Position numbers and translations under genes: made by a program. From Beijerinckiaceae bacterium (GTDB taxonomy: Bacteria > Pseudomonadota > Alphaproteobacteria > Rhizobiales > Beijerinckiaceae), in the NCBI GenBank assembly GCA_947454485.1, contig CANGJJ010000001.1:310001-374000 (forward strand): a stretch of 64,000 nt of DNA. Direction: 5' to 3'. The notes under the pieces were generated by a model. It worked only from the letters and a program-made list of their open reading frames with translations. It made no database searches and had not been told where the DNA came from. Shown piece by piece: positions 25,597 to 35,214 of this stretch; within the stretch, counting starts at the first letter, position 1; every line of letters starts with the position of its first letter.

Positions 25597-25854
25597 GGGG
25601 GCCTTAATGTCGCAGGGGCGCCACAGGGGCGGTCTGGCGGGCACGGATTTGCGTAATTTGCCGGTCAGGACCACCATTGCCATTCCGAAAACGGATTTCT
25701 TGGGATATGTGATCCAGCGCAAAGACTGCCGCCGGGCGGGACTTCAGGATGAGACTATAGGTCGCTTCCCTGTTGGCTACGGGGTGGTTTAGGGTCGCTC
25801 CTGTGGTCGTTGGGCTGCGTGTGCATCACCTGCGGGTGAATGAGGATCGAGAGT

Positions 25855-27156
25855 ATGGATTACGAGGCCATTTTCCATCAGTCGGTTGAACGGCTGAAGA
25901 TGGAGCGTCGCTACCGGGTCTTTGCTGACCTTGAGCGCGATGCGGCCCGATTCCCCTATGCGATGTGGCGTCCTGAAGGTCAGGACAAGACGCCGCGTGA
26001 AGTCGTGATTTGGTGTTCGAATGATTATCTCGCCATGGGCGGCCATCCCGATGTCGTGAAGGCTGTGACAAAGGCCACCCAGCGCCATGGCGCGGGGGCG
26101 GGCGGCACGCGCAATATTTCGGGCACCCATCACCCCATCGTTGATCTTGAGCATGAGCTTGCCGATCTGCATGGCAAAGAGGCCTCGCTCGTTTTCACCT
26201 CGGGTTGGATTTCCAATCTCGCTGGCATTTCGACCATTGCGAGTCTTCTGCCCGATTGCCTCATTCTGTCGGATGAGCTGAACCACAATTCCATGATCGA
26301 GGGTGTGCGTCGTTCGGGCTGCGAAAAGCAGGTGTGGCGCCACAATGATGTCGCGCATCTGGAAGAGCTGCTGCAGCAGGCGGGCCAAGAGCGCGCCAAG
26401 CTGATCGTCTTCGAGAGCCTCTATTCGATGGATGGCGATATTGCCCCCGTCGCGGCGATTGCCGATCTCGCTGCAAAATACAATGCCATGACCTATATCG
26501 ACGAGGTCCATGCGGTGGGCATGTATGGTGCGCGCGGCGCTGGCATTTGCGAGCGCGATGGCGTGATGGATCGTATCGACGTCATCGAGGGCACTCTGGC
26601 CAAGGGTTTTGGCAATATGGGTGGCTATATTGCCGCCAGTGCTTCGATTGTGGATGCTGTGCGCAGCTATGCGCCCTCATTCATCTTCACGACCGCTCTG
26701 CCGCCGAGCGTGGCAGCAGGTGCCGCTGCAGCCGTGCGTCATCTCAAGACGTCGCAGGGCGAGCGCGACCAGCATCAAAAGATGGCGCGCATGACCAAGC
26801 ACGCTTTGAGCGCAGCTGGCCTGCCGGTGATGGACAACCCCTCTCACATCGTGCCGCTGATGGTGGGCGATGCGGAGAAGTGCAAACAGGCGAGCGATCT
26901 TTTGCTCGAGCGCCACGGCATCTATATCCAGCCGATCAACTATCCCACAGTTGCCATTGGTACGGAGCGTTTGCGCATCACGCCGACCCCGCGCCACACA
27001 CAGGCCCATGTGGCTGAGCTTGTCGAAGCGGTGGTGGATGTGTGGACGACTTTGGGTCTGCCCTTCACGCAGGCCTCCATCATTCCGCTGCGCCGCGATG
27101 AGCCCGCAGCTGTGGCACAATGCACCTATCCTGAATTGAAGCGCGCGGCTGAGTGA
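25855..27156 (+). CDS. hemA: 5-aminolevulinate synthase
   Basis: A 433-residue PLP enzyme condensing glycine and succinyl-CoA to 5-aminolevulinate, the first step of haem and other tetrapyrroles in alphaproteobacteria. The N-terminus MDYEAIF...[11 protein letters not shown] is characteristic; [30 protein letters not shown] and the PLP lysine Lys250 ([13 protein letters not shown]) are present. ATG at 25855 with GAGG eight bases upstream is preferred over an in-frame ATG at 25840. It stands alone, with its own long upstream region. Confidence 0.96.
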   Translation: MDYEAIFHQSVERLKMERRYRVFADLERDAARFPYAMWRPEGQDKTPREVVIWCSNDYLAMGGHPDVVKAVTKATQRHGAGAGGTRNISGTHHPIVDLEHELADLHGKEASLVFTSGWISNLAGISTIASLLPDCLILSDELNHNSMIEGVRRSGCEKQVWRHNDVAHLEELLQQAGQERAKLIVFESLYSMDGDIAPVAAIADLAAKYNAMTYIDEVHAVGMYGARGAGICERDGVMDRIDVIEGTLAKGFGNMGGYIAASASIVDAVRSYAPSFIFTTALPPSVAAGAAAAVRHLKTSQGERDQHQKMARMTKHALSAAGLPVMDNPSHIVPLMVGDAEKCKQASDLLLERHGIYIQPINYPTVAIGTERLRITPTPRHTQAHVAELVEAVVDVWTTLGLPFTQASIIPLRRDEPAAVAQCTYPELKRAAE

Positions 27157-27159
27157 CGC

Positions 27160-28227
27160 TCATCCCTTCTTCGTCAGCACCAGCCGCAGAATGAGCGGCA
27201 TGCCGAAGGTCAGCAGGAAGAACCGCGCCAGATGATGCGCGGCGACATAGAACGGATCAAATCCCAGCGCCAAAGCCAGCACTGCCATGGCTTCGAACCC
27301 GCCCGGTGAAAAGGCCAAAAAGGTCGCGCCAAAGGGCAGGCCCAATCCCCAAGATACAAGCCCCGCAAAGCCCGCGGCCACAACAACTGTCGCGCTGATG
27401 GAGCCGACCATGGCGGGGGATTGGCGAAAGAATAGCGCCCAATCAAAACCCGCAAAGCGCGATCCCGACCATGCACCGATCAGGATCTGGCCCGCGATGA
27501 GCGCAGCCATGGGTGTGCGGCCATGCGCAAGGTCAAAGCCATGTGCGATGGCCGAGACGGTCATGGCCGCCAGCAACATCGCGCCCGCGATCCGCAATTT
27601 GCCGAGCAGAAAACCAGCGACAATGCTGATGCCGCATTCGATGAGAAAGAAGCTCCAGCTATCGTCGGGGCGGATCTGCGCATTGGAAATATGCATGCCC
27701 GATTCTGCCACCAGCACCGGCACAATTGCCATCAAGAAGAGCACGCGGATCATCTGCACCGAGACAACGCGCGGCGTATTGGCACTGGTGGTGGAGATGA
27801 CGCTCAGAATATAGGCGAGCGCGCCCGGCACTGAGGCGAGCAAAGCGGTGGCGCGATCCCATTTGGCAAAGCGCATGCAGATGAACATGGACAGCGCCGT
27901 CATGATGACGACGCAAATCATCATCGCCGTGACACTGGCCGGATAGGTCGCCACATTCTGCATGGTTTGCGGCGTCACCGCCGCGCCAATCGACACGCCC
28001 GAGGTCAGCATGGCCACAAGGCGCAATTTCTTGCCCAGAGGTGCGATGGAGAGCGGAAAGAGCGAGCTGACCAAAGCTGTGGCGGCAATCGAGCCCGACA
28101 TGGCGCCGGCCGGAATACCCAGCCAATAAAACAGCAAGCCACCCAGCGCGCCGACCCCGATGGTGGCAAGCTGCTTGTGCAGGGGCTGTTCGACGAGGAA
28201 GACTTTGCTTTTGGTGACGGTTGTCAT
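27160..28227 (-). CDS. AbrB-family membrane protein (PF05145-type, often labelled 'ammonia monooxygenase')
   Basis: A polytopic membrane protein of about 355 residues with roughly ten hydrophobic helices arranged as two similar halves; each half has a Gly/Pro-rich helix hairpin (LGGLLFYWLGIPAGAMSGS and the GLVSWGLGLPFGATFLAFSPGG region). This duplication is typical of the AbrB family, membrane proteins of poorly defined transport or regulatory role; the 'ammonia monooxygenase' name in databases is misleading. The start is uncertain: ATG at 28227 is used, with no strong ribosome binding site seen. Confidence 0.75.
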   Translation of the reverse strand: MTTVTKSKVFLVEQPLHKQLATIGVGALGGLLFYWLGIPAGAMSGSIAATALVSSLFPLSIAPLGKKLRLVAMLTSGVSIGAAVTPQTMQNVATYPASVTAMMICVVIMTALSMFICMRFAKWDRATALLASVPGALAYILSVISTTSANTPRVVSVQMIRVLFLMAIVPVLVAESGMHISNAQIRPDDSWSFFLIECGISIVAGFLLGKLRIAGAMLLAAMTVSAIAHGFDLAHGRTPMAALIAGQILIGAWSGSRFAGFDWALFFRQSPAMVGSISATVVVAAGFAGLVSWGLGLPFGATFLAFSPGGFEAMAVLALALGFDPFYVAAHHLARFFLLTFGMPLILRLVLTKKG

Positions 28228-28404
28228 GAGGGCAAGCTGGCGAAGCAGCAGGCTTTCGTTGGCAAGAGGAGCCGCCTTAAACCATGCAGGGCCAGCGCCA
28301 GCAAGCGCGACGGATGCGCGCAAGCCTCTCTTGTGTCTTGAGCTTTCTGCCTATGCCGTGGCCCGCCATTTGATGCTAGTCTGAAGCAAAGGAGACGAAG
28401 TTTC

Positions 28405-31400
28405 ATGGTCCCAGGCTGGGTCGCCCTGCTGACAGCGCTCATCTATCTCAGCGCCCTTTTCGCCGTCGCGCATTTCGGCGAGAATCGGGGCCGCAGTCTG
28501 CTGTCTGGTGCCGCGCGCCCGCTCATCTATTCCATGGCGCTGGGTGTCTATTGCACCTCCTGGACCTTCTTCGGCTCGGTGGGTCTGGCCTCTTCCAATG
28601 GCTTTGACTTCCTGCCGATCTATATCGGCCCCATTCTCGTTTTCGCTCTGGGCTATCCTTTCATTCTGCGTATCGTGCGTTTGGCCAAAGCGCAGAACAT
28701 CACCTCCATCGCTGACTTTGTTGCTGCGCGCTATGGCAAGTCTGAGCAAGTGGCAGCCTTGGTCGCCATCATCGCGATGATCGGCGCTGTGCCCTATATC
28801 GCGCTGCAGCTCAAAGCGATCTCGCATTCTATCGCCACGATTTTGGATTCGCTCGAGACAGGACGCTCCACCGTCAATGCAGCCTCAGCCAATAATGTCG
28901 CGATTGGCGTTGCCATTGTGCTCGCTGGGTTTGCTATGGCCTTTGGGACGCGCAAGGTTGATGCGACCGAACATAATGATGGTTTGATGCTCGCTGTCTC
29001 AGCCGAGAGCATCGTCAAGCTCATCGCCTTTGTTCTGGTGGGTGGCTATGTCACCTGGTTCATGTTTGGCGGCATTGGCGATCTGGCCCATCAAGTCATG
29101 GCCAATGAGCAAGCGCTGCGTGTCTTTGAGACCAAGCCTGAGCCCGCCGGCTGGATCACCAATGCTTTGCTCGCGGCCTGTTGTATCTTGCTGCTGCCGC
29201 GCCAGTTCCATGTGACAGTGGTCGAGAATAGACAAGAGCGCGATGTGCGCACAGCCGCATGGATGTTTCCGCTCTATCTCGTCGCCATCAATATTTTCGT
29301 CATGCCTTTGGCTATGGCGGGCAAGCTGATTTTTCTTGATGGCGAAATCGACCGTGACATGACGGTGCTGGCTTTGCCGCTCGATGACAATGCGCCCATC
29401 ATGGCGCTGATTGCGATGCTGGGCGGCCTGTCGGCAGCAACAGCCATGGTGATTGTGGATTGCGTGGCGCTCTCCATCATGGTGTCGAATGATTTGGCGA
29501 TGCCTTTGCTGCTGCGCGGGCCTGCGCAAAAGCTCATGCAAAAGCGCGACACAGGCTCCATCGTTCTGTTCATTCGTCGCGCGGCCATCGTGCTCATGTT
29601 GGCGCTGGGCTATGTTTATTTCCGCAGCAGTTCGGATGCTGCTTTGTCGAGCATTGGCCTGTTATCTTTCGCGGCCATTGCGCAGATTGCGCCCGCCTTT
29701 TTGCTGGGCCTGTTCTGGGGGCGCGGCAATGCGCGCGGTGCCAAGGCGGGTCTCATCGCCGGTATTCTGGTTTGGGCCTATACGCTTTTGCTGCCCTCGC
29801 TCGCCTCTGCCTCAAGCCTCATTGGATCGGTAGTGGACTCTGGCCCCTTCGGCATCACATGGTTGCGACCTTCGGCTATGTTTGGCTTGCAACTGCCGGT
29901 TCTTGTGCATGGTGTCTTGCTGAGCATCTCGGCCAATGTTCTGGCTTTGGTGGCGTTCAGTTTCACGCGCGCCACAACATCCATTGAAAGCCTGCAAGCT
30001 GAAGTCTTCGTGGGTCAGGGCGCAGGCGTGAGCGGCGAGACCTTTCGCCTGTGGCGCTCCAGCGTGACAGTGGGCGAGCTTGAGGCAACGATCGCGCGCT
30101 ATCTTGGCAATGAGCCCGCCAAACGCGCCTTCGAGGCCTTCCATCTCACGCGCGGTGACAAGCCGCCTGTCACGGCGGAGGCTGATGTTCATCTCTTCCG
30201 CTTTGCCGAGCAGCAACTCGCCTCGGCGATTGGTGCGGCCTCGTCGCGTCTTGTTCTGTCGCTCTTGCTCAGCCGACGAACAGTGTCGAGACAAGCAGCG
30301 CTGCGCCTCATTGATGATGCTTCCGCAGCGCTGCAATATAATCGAGACCTCTTGCAATATGCGCTCGATTTTGCGCGTCAGGGCATCACGGTCTTTGATA
30401 AAAATCTGCGGCTCATTTGCTGGAACCGCGAATTCCGTGAGCTTTTCGATTTGCCGGCTGAACGTGTTTTGGTCGGCATGACTTTGGAAGATTTGCTACG
30501 TTTCAATGCCCAGCGCGGCATCTATGGGCCAGGGTCTGAGGATGCGCATGTGTCGACGCGCACCGACTCGCTCTTTCACGATAGCGAGCCTGTGCGTCTT
30601 CGCCTTTATCCGCGCGATAATGTCATCGAGATCCGCTCAGCTCTCATGCCCGATGGTGGCTTGGTGACAACCTATACAGATGTGACCGAAGCAGTGGAGG
30701 CCGAAGATGCTCTTGCTGCCACCAATGAAACTTTGGAACAGCGCGTGCGCGAGCGTACCGAAGAATTGGTGCGTTTGAATGCGGAATTGGAGCGCGCCAA
30801 GGGCGAGGCCGAAGACGCCAATATCTCCAAGACGCGCTTTCTGGCTGCCGCCAGTCATGACCTGCTGCAACCATTGAATGCCGCGCGTCTGTACACAACG
30901 ACTTTGGTCGAGCGGCTGCATCCCCAAAAGGGCGAGCAGAATTCTGATCTAGCTCATAATCTGGATGCCTCCTTGGAGGCTGTGGAAGAAATTCTCACCG
31001 CCTTGCTTGATATTTCGCGTCTCGATGCGGGTGCGATGAAGGCTGAATATAGCGACTTCCGCATTGATGATGTGCTGCAACAATTGCGCATTGAATTGGG
31101 ACCGATGGCGGCTGAGAAGGGTTTGAAGATCGACTTTGTTCCTTGCAGTCTCACCGTGCGCTCTGATCGGCGTCTGCTGCGCCGCCTGCTGCAAAATCTT
31201 ACTTCCAATGCGATCAAATATACGCCCAAGGGCCGTGTCTTGGTGGGTTGCCGTCGCCGCTCTGGTGCGCTTGAAGTGCAAGTGCTCGATACGGGGCTTG
31301 GTATTCCGCAAGCCAAGCAGCAGGAGGTCTTCCGCGAATTTGAACGCCTCGCACCAGCAGCGCGCACAGCGCCCGGTCTTGGCCTCGGCCTGTCGATTGT

Positions 31401-31935
31401 GGAGCGTATCAGTCGCGTGCTCGACCATCGCATCAGGCTTGTCTCTGCGGTTGGCCAGGGTTCGCTCTTCAGCGTGCGTGTACCAGTGACTGCGAATGTC
31501 GCGCCCGTTCAACACATGACACAGCCAGTGCCCGTCTCTCAAATGCCGCTCGCGGGTCTTTGTGTTCTGGCCATCGACAACGAGCCGCGCATTCTGATCG
31601 GCATGGATCATTTGCTGTCCGGCTGGGGCTGCAATGTTCTATGCGCGGGTGATCTGGCTGAGGCGCGTAACAAAGTGGCCGAAGCGCAAATAGGCCCCGA
31701 TGTCATCATTGCTGATTATCATCTTGATGAGGGCAGCGATGGACTTGCCGCCATTGCGGCTCTGCGCAGTGATGCAGGCCTCGACATTCACGCCATTCTG
31801 ATTACGGCCGACCGTACGCTTGAGATTCGCGAAGCGGCAACAGCCCAAGGCGTCATCGTGCTGAACAAGCCTGTCAAACCTGCCGCCTTGCGCGCTTTGC
31901 TGACGCAGTGGCGTGTACAGCGTGCGGCCGAATGA
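28405..31935 (+). CDS. Hybrid sensor histidine kinase with SSS-transporter-like sensor (CrbS/MxtR-like)
   Basis: A 1176-residue inner-membrane kinase. The first ~500 residues form a sodium:solute-symporter-like domain (about 12-13 helices). A PAS domain follows (about 650-760, DFARQGITVFDKNLRLICWN), then a coiled linker, HisKA with His818 (FLAAASHDLLQPLNAAR), HATPase with N-box N931-Asn935 and DTGLGI (962-967), and a C-terminal receiver with phospho-acceptor Asp1104 (VIIADYH). This is the architecture of CrbS/MxtR kinases that control acetate and carbon use through a LuxR-type partner. A fitting partner is encoded at 43493-44158. The repair helicase gene overlaps its stop (ATGA). Confidence 0.9.
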   Translation: MVPGWVALLTALIYLSALFAVAHFGENRGRSLLSGAARPLIYSMALGVYCTSWTFFGSVGLASSNGFDFLPIYIGPILVFALGYPFILRIVRLAKAQNITSIADFVAARYGKSEQVAALVAIIAMIGAVPYIALQLKAISHSIATILDSLETGRSTVNAASANNVAIGVAIVLAGFAMAFGTRKVDATEHNDGLMLAVSAESIVKLIAFVLVGGYVTWFMFGGIGDLAHQVMANEQALRVFETKPEPAGWITNALLAACCILLLPRQFHVTVVENRQERDVRTAAWMFPLYLVAINIFVMPLAMAGKLIFLDGEIDRDMTVLALPLDDNAPIMALIAMLGGLSAATAMVIVDCVALSIMVSNDLAMPLLLRGPAQKLMQKRDTGSIVLFIRRAAIVLMLALGYVYFRSSSDAALSSIGLLSFAAIAQIAPAFLLGLFWGRGNARGAKAGLIAGILVWAYTLLLPSLASASSLIGSVVDSGPFGITWLRPSAMFGLQLPVLVHGVLLSISANVLALVAFSFTRATTSIESLQAEVFVGQGAGVSGETFRLWRSSVTVGELEATIARYLGNEPAKRAFEAFHLTRGDKPPVTAEADVHLFRFAEQQLASAIGAASSRLVLSLLLSRRTVSRQAALRLIDDASAALQYNRDLLQYALDFARQGITVFDKNLRLICWNREFRELFDLPAERVLVGMTLEDLLRFNAQRGIYGPGSEDAHVSTRTDSLFHDSEPVRLRLYPRDNVIEIRSALMPDGGLVTTYTDVTEAVEAEDALAATNETLEQRVRERTEELVRLNAELERAKGEAEDANISKTRFLAAASHDLLQPLNAARLYTTTLVERLHPQKGEQNSDLAHNLDASLEAVEEILTALLDISRLDAGAMKAEYSDFRIDDVLQQLRIELGPMAAEKGLKIDFVPCSLTVRSDRRLLRRLLQNLTSNAIKYTPKGRVLVGCRRRSGALEVQVLDTGLGIPQAKQQEVFREFERLAPAARTAPGLGLGLSIVERISRVLDHRIRLVSAVGQGSLFSVRVPVTANVAPVQHMTQPVPVSQMPLAGLCVLAIDNEPRILIGMDHLLSGWGCNVLCAGDLAEARNKVAEAQIGPDVIIADYHLDEGSDGLAAIAALRSDAGLDIHAILITADRTLEIREAATAQGVIVLNKPVKPAALRALLTQWRVQRAAE

Positions 31936-34511
31936 CAAAGCCAGCCAAGCGCGGCGCAGCGGCCCAGAGTGCTTTGCCCGCGCAGTTTCAAAACTGGTTT
32001 GCAGCGCGTGGCTGGTCGCCGCGCGCCCATCAGCTTGCCCTGCTCGATCTTGCCCAAAAGAGTCAGAGCGCTTTGCTGATCGCACCCACGGGTGCTGGCA
32101 AAACGCTGGCTGGCTTTTTGCCGAGCCTTGTTGAGATTTCCCAGCGCAAGGGCAAATCGCAAGGGCTACACACGCTCTATATTTCGCCGCTCAAAGCGCT
32201 GGCGGTCGATGTCGCGCGCAATCTTGATGTGCCTGCCGCAGAAATGTCTCTATCCGTGCGCATTGAAACGCGCACGGGCGACACATCTACAGCCAAGCGC
32301 CAGCGTCAGCGCCGTGATCCGCCCGACATTCTGCTCACCACACCCGAGCAACTCTCTTTGCTGTTGGGCAGTGCGGATGCGCAGGCGCTTTTTGGTTCGC
32401 TCAAGCGCATCATCTTTGATGAGCTGCATGCCATTGTCGCCAGCAAGCGCGGCGATTTGCTCGCGCTTGATTATGCGCATCTGCGCCATATCGCACCGGG
32501 CCTCACCGCGATCGGCCTCTCAGCCACCGTGCGTGCCCCAGATGCGTTACGCGAATGGCTCGGCACACGAGCCCAGCCCGCAGCTCTGGTGACAGCTCCT
32601 GCAGGCGCTTTGCCACAAGTGACCATGCTGGATACGCGCGAGCGTTTGCCATGGTCTGGCCATGGCGCGGCCTATGCGATCGGCGAAGTTTACGACATGA
32701 TCAAAAGCGCCAAAATGGCGTTGGTCTTTGTCAATACGCGCGCGCAGGCCGAAGCTGTGTTTCAGCAGCTCTGGCATGTGAATGAAGATGGGCTGCCCAT
32801 CGCGCTTCATCATGGCTCGCTTGATGCCAGCCAGCGCCGCCGCGTGGAAGAGGCGATGGCCGCAAGCAAACTCAAAGCGGTGGTGTGCACCTCGACATTG
32901 GATTTGGGTATCGACTGGGGCGATGTCGATCTTGTCATCACGGTGGGTGCGCCCAAAGGCTCGAGCCGTTTGCTGCAACGTATTGGTCGTTCCAATCACC
33001 GTTTGGATGAGCCTTCACGCGCCTGCCTCGTTCCCTCCAATCGTTTTGAAGTGCTCGAATGCCATGCGGCCATTGAGGCTGTGGCAGAGGGCGCGCAAGA
33101 TACGCCCGCTGTTCATGGTGGCGCGCTGGATGTTTTGTGTCAGCATATTCTGGGCATGGCTTGCGCGGGGCCTTTTCTGGCGGATGATCTTTATGCGCAA
33201 ATTTGCAACGCTGCGCCTTATGCGGGGCTGACGCGTGAGACATTCGATGCGGCGTTGATGTTTGTTGCCAATGGCGGCTATGCGCTCAAGAGCTATGACC
33301 GCTTCGCGAAGATCAGACTCATGCCCGATGGGCGTTGGCGCGTCGCCAATGGCAAAGTGGTGCAAAGCTGGCGCATGAATGTCGGTACGATTGTCGAATC
33401 TGACATGTTGAAAGTGCGTTTGGTGCGCGGTGGCGGCAAGGCAGCACTTGCTGGTGCAGGCCGCCCGCGCGGTACGCTCTATGCGCCCGCCAAGATTGCT
33501 GGTGCATCCACCGCCGCTTACACAGGGGCCCTCACGCGCGGCGGGCGCGTTCTGGGGCAGATCGAAGAATATTTTCTGGAGATGCTCGCCCCCGGCGACA
33601 CATTTTTGTTTGGTGGCGAAATTCTCTCTTTGGTCGGCATTGTCGAGAATGAGGCGCATGTGGCGCGGGCTCAGTCTGATGCGCCCAAAGTGCCCTCTTA
33701 TGCGGGCGGCAAATTTCCGCTCTCGACCTATTTGGCGGCGCGTGTGCGCCGCTTGCTGGCCTCGCCCAAATTATGGAAGGCGCTGCCACCGCAAGTTGTC
33801 GAATGGCTGAAGCTGCAGCAGCAAAAATCCATCCTGCCGCCGGCGAGCAAATTGCTCATCGAGACTTTTGCGCGCGGTGGTCGTCATTATCTTGTCGCCT
33901 ATCCCTTCGAGGGGCGCTTGGCGCATCAAACGCTCGGCATGTTGCTGACGCGTCGTCTCGAGCGTTGGGGCCTCAAGCCGCTTGGCTTTGTGGCCAATGA
34001 ATATGCACTCGCTATTTGGTCACTGGAGGATGTCGGGGCTGCGGCCACCTCTGGCGCATTGTCGATGAGCAAGCTCTTCGCGCAAGATATGCTCGGCGAT
34101 GATCTGGAAGAATGGCTGCAGGAATCGGCTTTGATGAAGCGCACCTTCCGCTCCTGCGCGGTCATTTCCGGCCTCATTGAGCGGCGCTTTCCCGGCAAGA
34201 GCAAGAGTGGTCGTCAGGTCACCATCTCGACCGATCTTGTCTATGACGTTTTGCGTCGTCACGAGCCAGATCATATTCTGCTACGTGCTGCGCGTGATGA
34301 TGCCATGACGGGCCTGCTCGATCTTGGTCGCTTGGCAGATATGCTCGGGCGGATCGAGGGACGGCTCATTCACAAGCATTTGGCCCGGATTTCGCCCCTC
34401 GCGGTCCCTATCATGCTGGAAATTGGCCGCGAACCCGTCTATGGCGAAGCACAGGATGAGATCTTAGCTGATGCTGCGCAAACACTCCTCGACGAGGCCC
34501 GCTCTTCGTGA
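31932..34511 (+). CDS. Ligase-associated DEXH-box DNA helicase (Lhr-core type)
   Basis: An 859-residue superfamily 2 helicase. Motif I is APTGAGKT (51-58), followed by TSTLDLGIDWGDVD and IGRSNH in the second RecA domain and the Lhr winged-helix and C-terminal domains. The DEXH box reads FDELHA and motif III is GLSATVR. The Lhr-core protein with MPE, exonuclease and ligase genes forms the ligase-associated DNA damage response set seen in many proteobacteria. The ATG overlaps the kinase stop (ATGA). All four members are present in this window. Confidence 0.92.
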   Translation: MTKPAKRGAAAQSALPAQFQNWFAARGWSPRAHQLALLDLAQKSQSALLIAPTGAGKTLAGFLPSLVEISQRKGKSQGLHTLYISPLKALAVDVARNLDVPAAEMSLSVRIETRTGDTSTAKRQRQRRDPPDILLTTPEQLSLLLGSADAQALFGSLKRIIFDELHAIVASKRGDLLALDYAHLRHIAPGLTAIGLSATVRAPDALREWLGTRAQPAALVTAPAGALPQVTMLDTRERLPWSGHGAAYAIGEVYDMIKSAKMALVFVNTRAQAEAVFQQLWHVNEDGLPIALHHGSLDASQRRRVEEAMAASKLKAVVCTSTLDLGIDWGDVDLVITVGAPKGSSRLLQRIGRSNHRLDEPSRACLVPSNRFEVLECHAAIEAVAEGAQDTPAVHGGALDVLCQHILGMACAGPFLADDLYAQICNAAPYAGLTRETFDAALMFVANGGYALKSYDRFAKIRLMPDGRWRVANGKVVQSWRMNVGTIVESDMLKVRLVRGGGKAALAGAGRPRGTLYAPAKIAGASTAAYTGALTRGGRVLGQIEEYFLEMLAPGDTFLFGGEILSLVGIVENEAHVARAQSDAPKVPSYAGGKFPLSTYLAARVRRLLASPKLWKALPPQVVEWLKLQQQKSILPPASKLLIETFARGGRHYLVAYPFEGRLAHQTLGMLLTRRLERWGLKPLGFVANEYALAIWSLEDVGAAATSGALSMSKLFAQDMLGDDLEEWLQESALMKRTFRSCAVISGLIERRFPGKSKSGRQVTISTDLVYDVLRRHEPDHILLRAARDDAMTGLLDLGRLADMLGRIEGRLIHKHLARISPLAVPIMLEIGREPVYGEAQDEILADAAQTLLDEARSS

Positions 34512-35214
34512 CCGGCTGGTGGCTGGCGCGACATTGCGCGCGCCGCCCGCTGCGCCCATCACTGTGGCGCAAGAGATATTCATTGCCGATGTCAGCGGTG
34601 CTTTGTGGCATGAGGGGACACGCACACTGGTCGTGTCTGATCTGCATCTGGAAAAAGCTTCGTCCTTTGCAAAGCGCGGCATCTTCTTGCCGCCCTATGA
34701 TACGGCCATGACTTTGGCGCGGCTTGCGCAGGTCGCCTTGCGCTTCCAGCCCGCACGTATCATTGCACTGGGCGATTCATTTCATGATCGCGAGGGTGCG
34801 GGCCGTCTGTCACCTGAAGATCGCGCCAGTCTGCACCAATTGCAGAAGGGTCGCGAATGGATCTGGGTTGCGGGCAATCATGATCCAGATGCGCCGCAAG
34901 ATGTCGGCGGTCTTTATTGCGATTTTTATGAGTTGGGCGGCGTGATCTTGCGCCATGAACCAACCGGTGCGCCAGCTGAACTGGCCGGCCATCTGCATCC
35001 CGTTGCACGGGTGACGGCGCCTGCGGGCAGTGTGCGTCGGCGTTGTTTCATCAGTGATGACCAGCGCTGCATTCTGCCTGCTTTCGGCGCGCTTGCAGGC
35101 GGGCTCAATATTCTCGATGCCGCCTATGACGGGCTCTTGCAAGCGCCCGTCCTTCACGTGCTCGGGCGTAACCGGGTCTATAGCGTCCCGGTTACGCGCT
35201 GCGTGCCAGATTAA
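34471..35214 (+). CDS. pdeM: Ligase-associated metallophosphoesterase/endonuclease PdeM
   Basis: A 247-residue calcineurin-like metallophosphoesterase (MPE of the ligase-associated cluster). The metal ligands are in order: SDLHL (Asp57, His59), GDSFHD (Asp102), GNHD (Asn136, His137), and GHLHP (His174, His176). It overlaps the end of the helicase gene by 41 bases if ATG 34471 is used, which fits its place directly behind the helicase in other genomes. Its stop overlaps the converging stop of the large coiled-coil gene by 4 bases. Confidence 0.9.
   Translation: MLRKHSSTRPALRDRLVAGATLRAPPAAPITVAQEIFIADVSGALWHEGTRTLVVSDLHLEKASSFAKRGIFLPPYDTAMTLARLAQVALRFQPARIIALGDSFHDREGAGRLSPEDRASLHQLQKGREWIWVAGNHDPDAPQDVGGLYCDFYELGGVILRHEPTGAPAELAGHLHPVARVTAPAGSVRRRCFISDDQRCILPAFGALAGGLNILDAAYDGLLQAPVLHVLGRNRVYSVPVTRCVPD

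Noticed and set aside
25438..25722. A 94-codon minus-strand frame in the cfa-hemA gap
   Set aside because: No ribosome binding site, no recognisable motif, Pro/Gly-rich composition typical of non-coding GC-rich frames.
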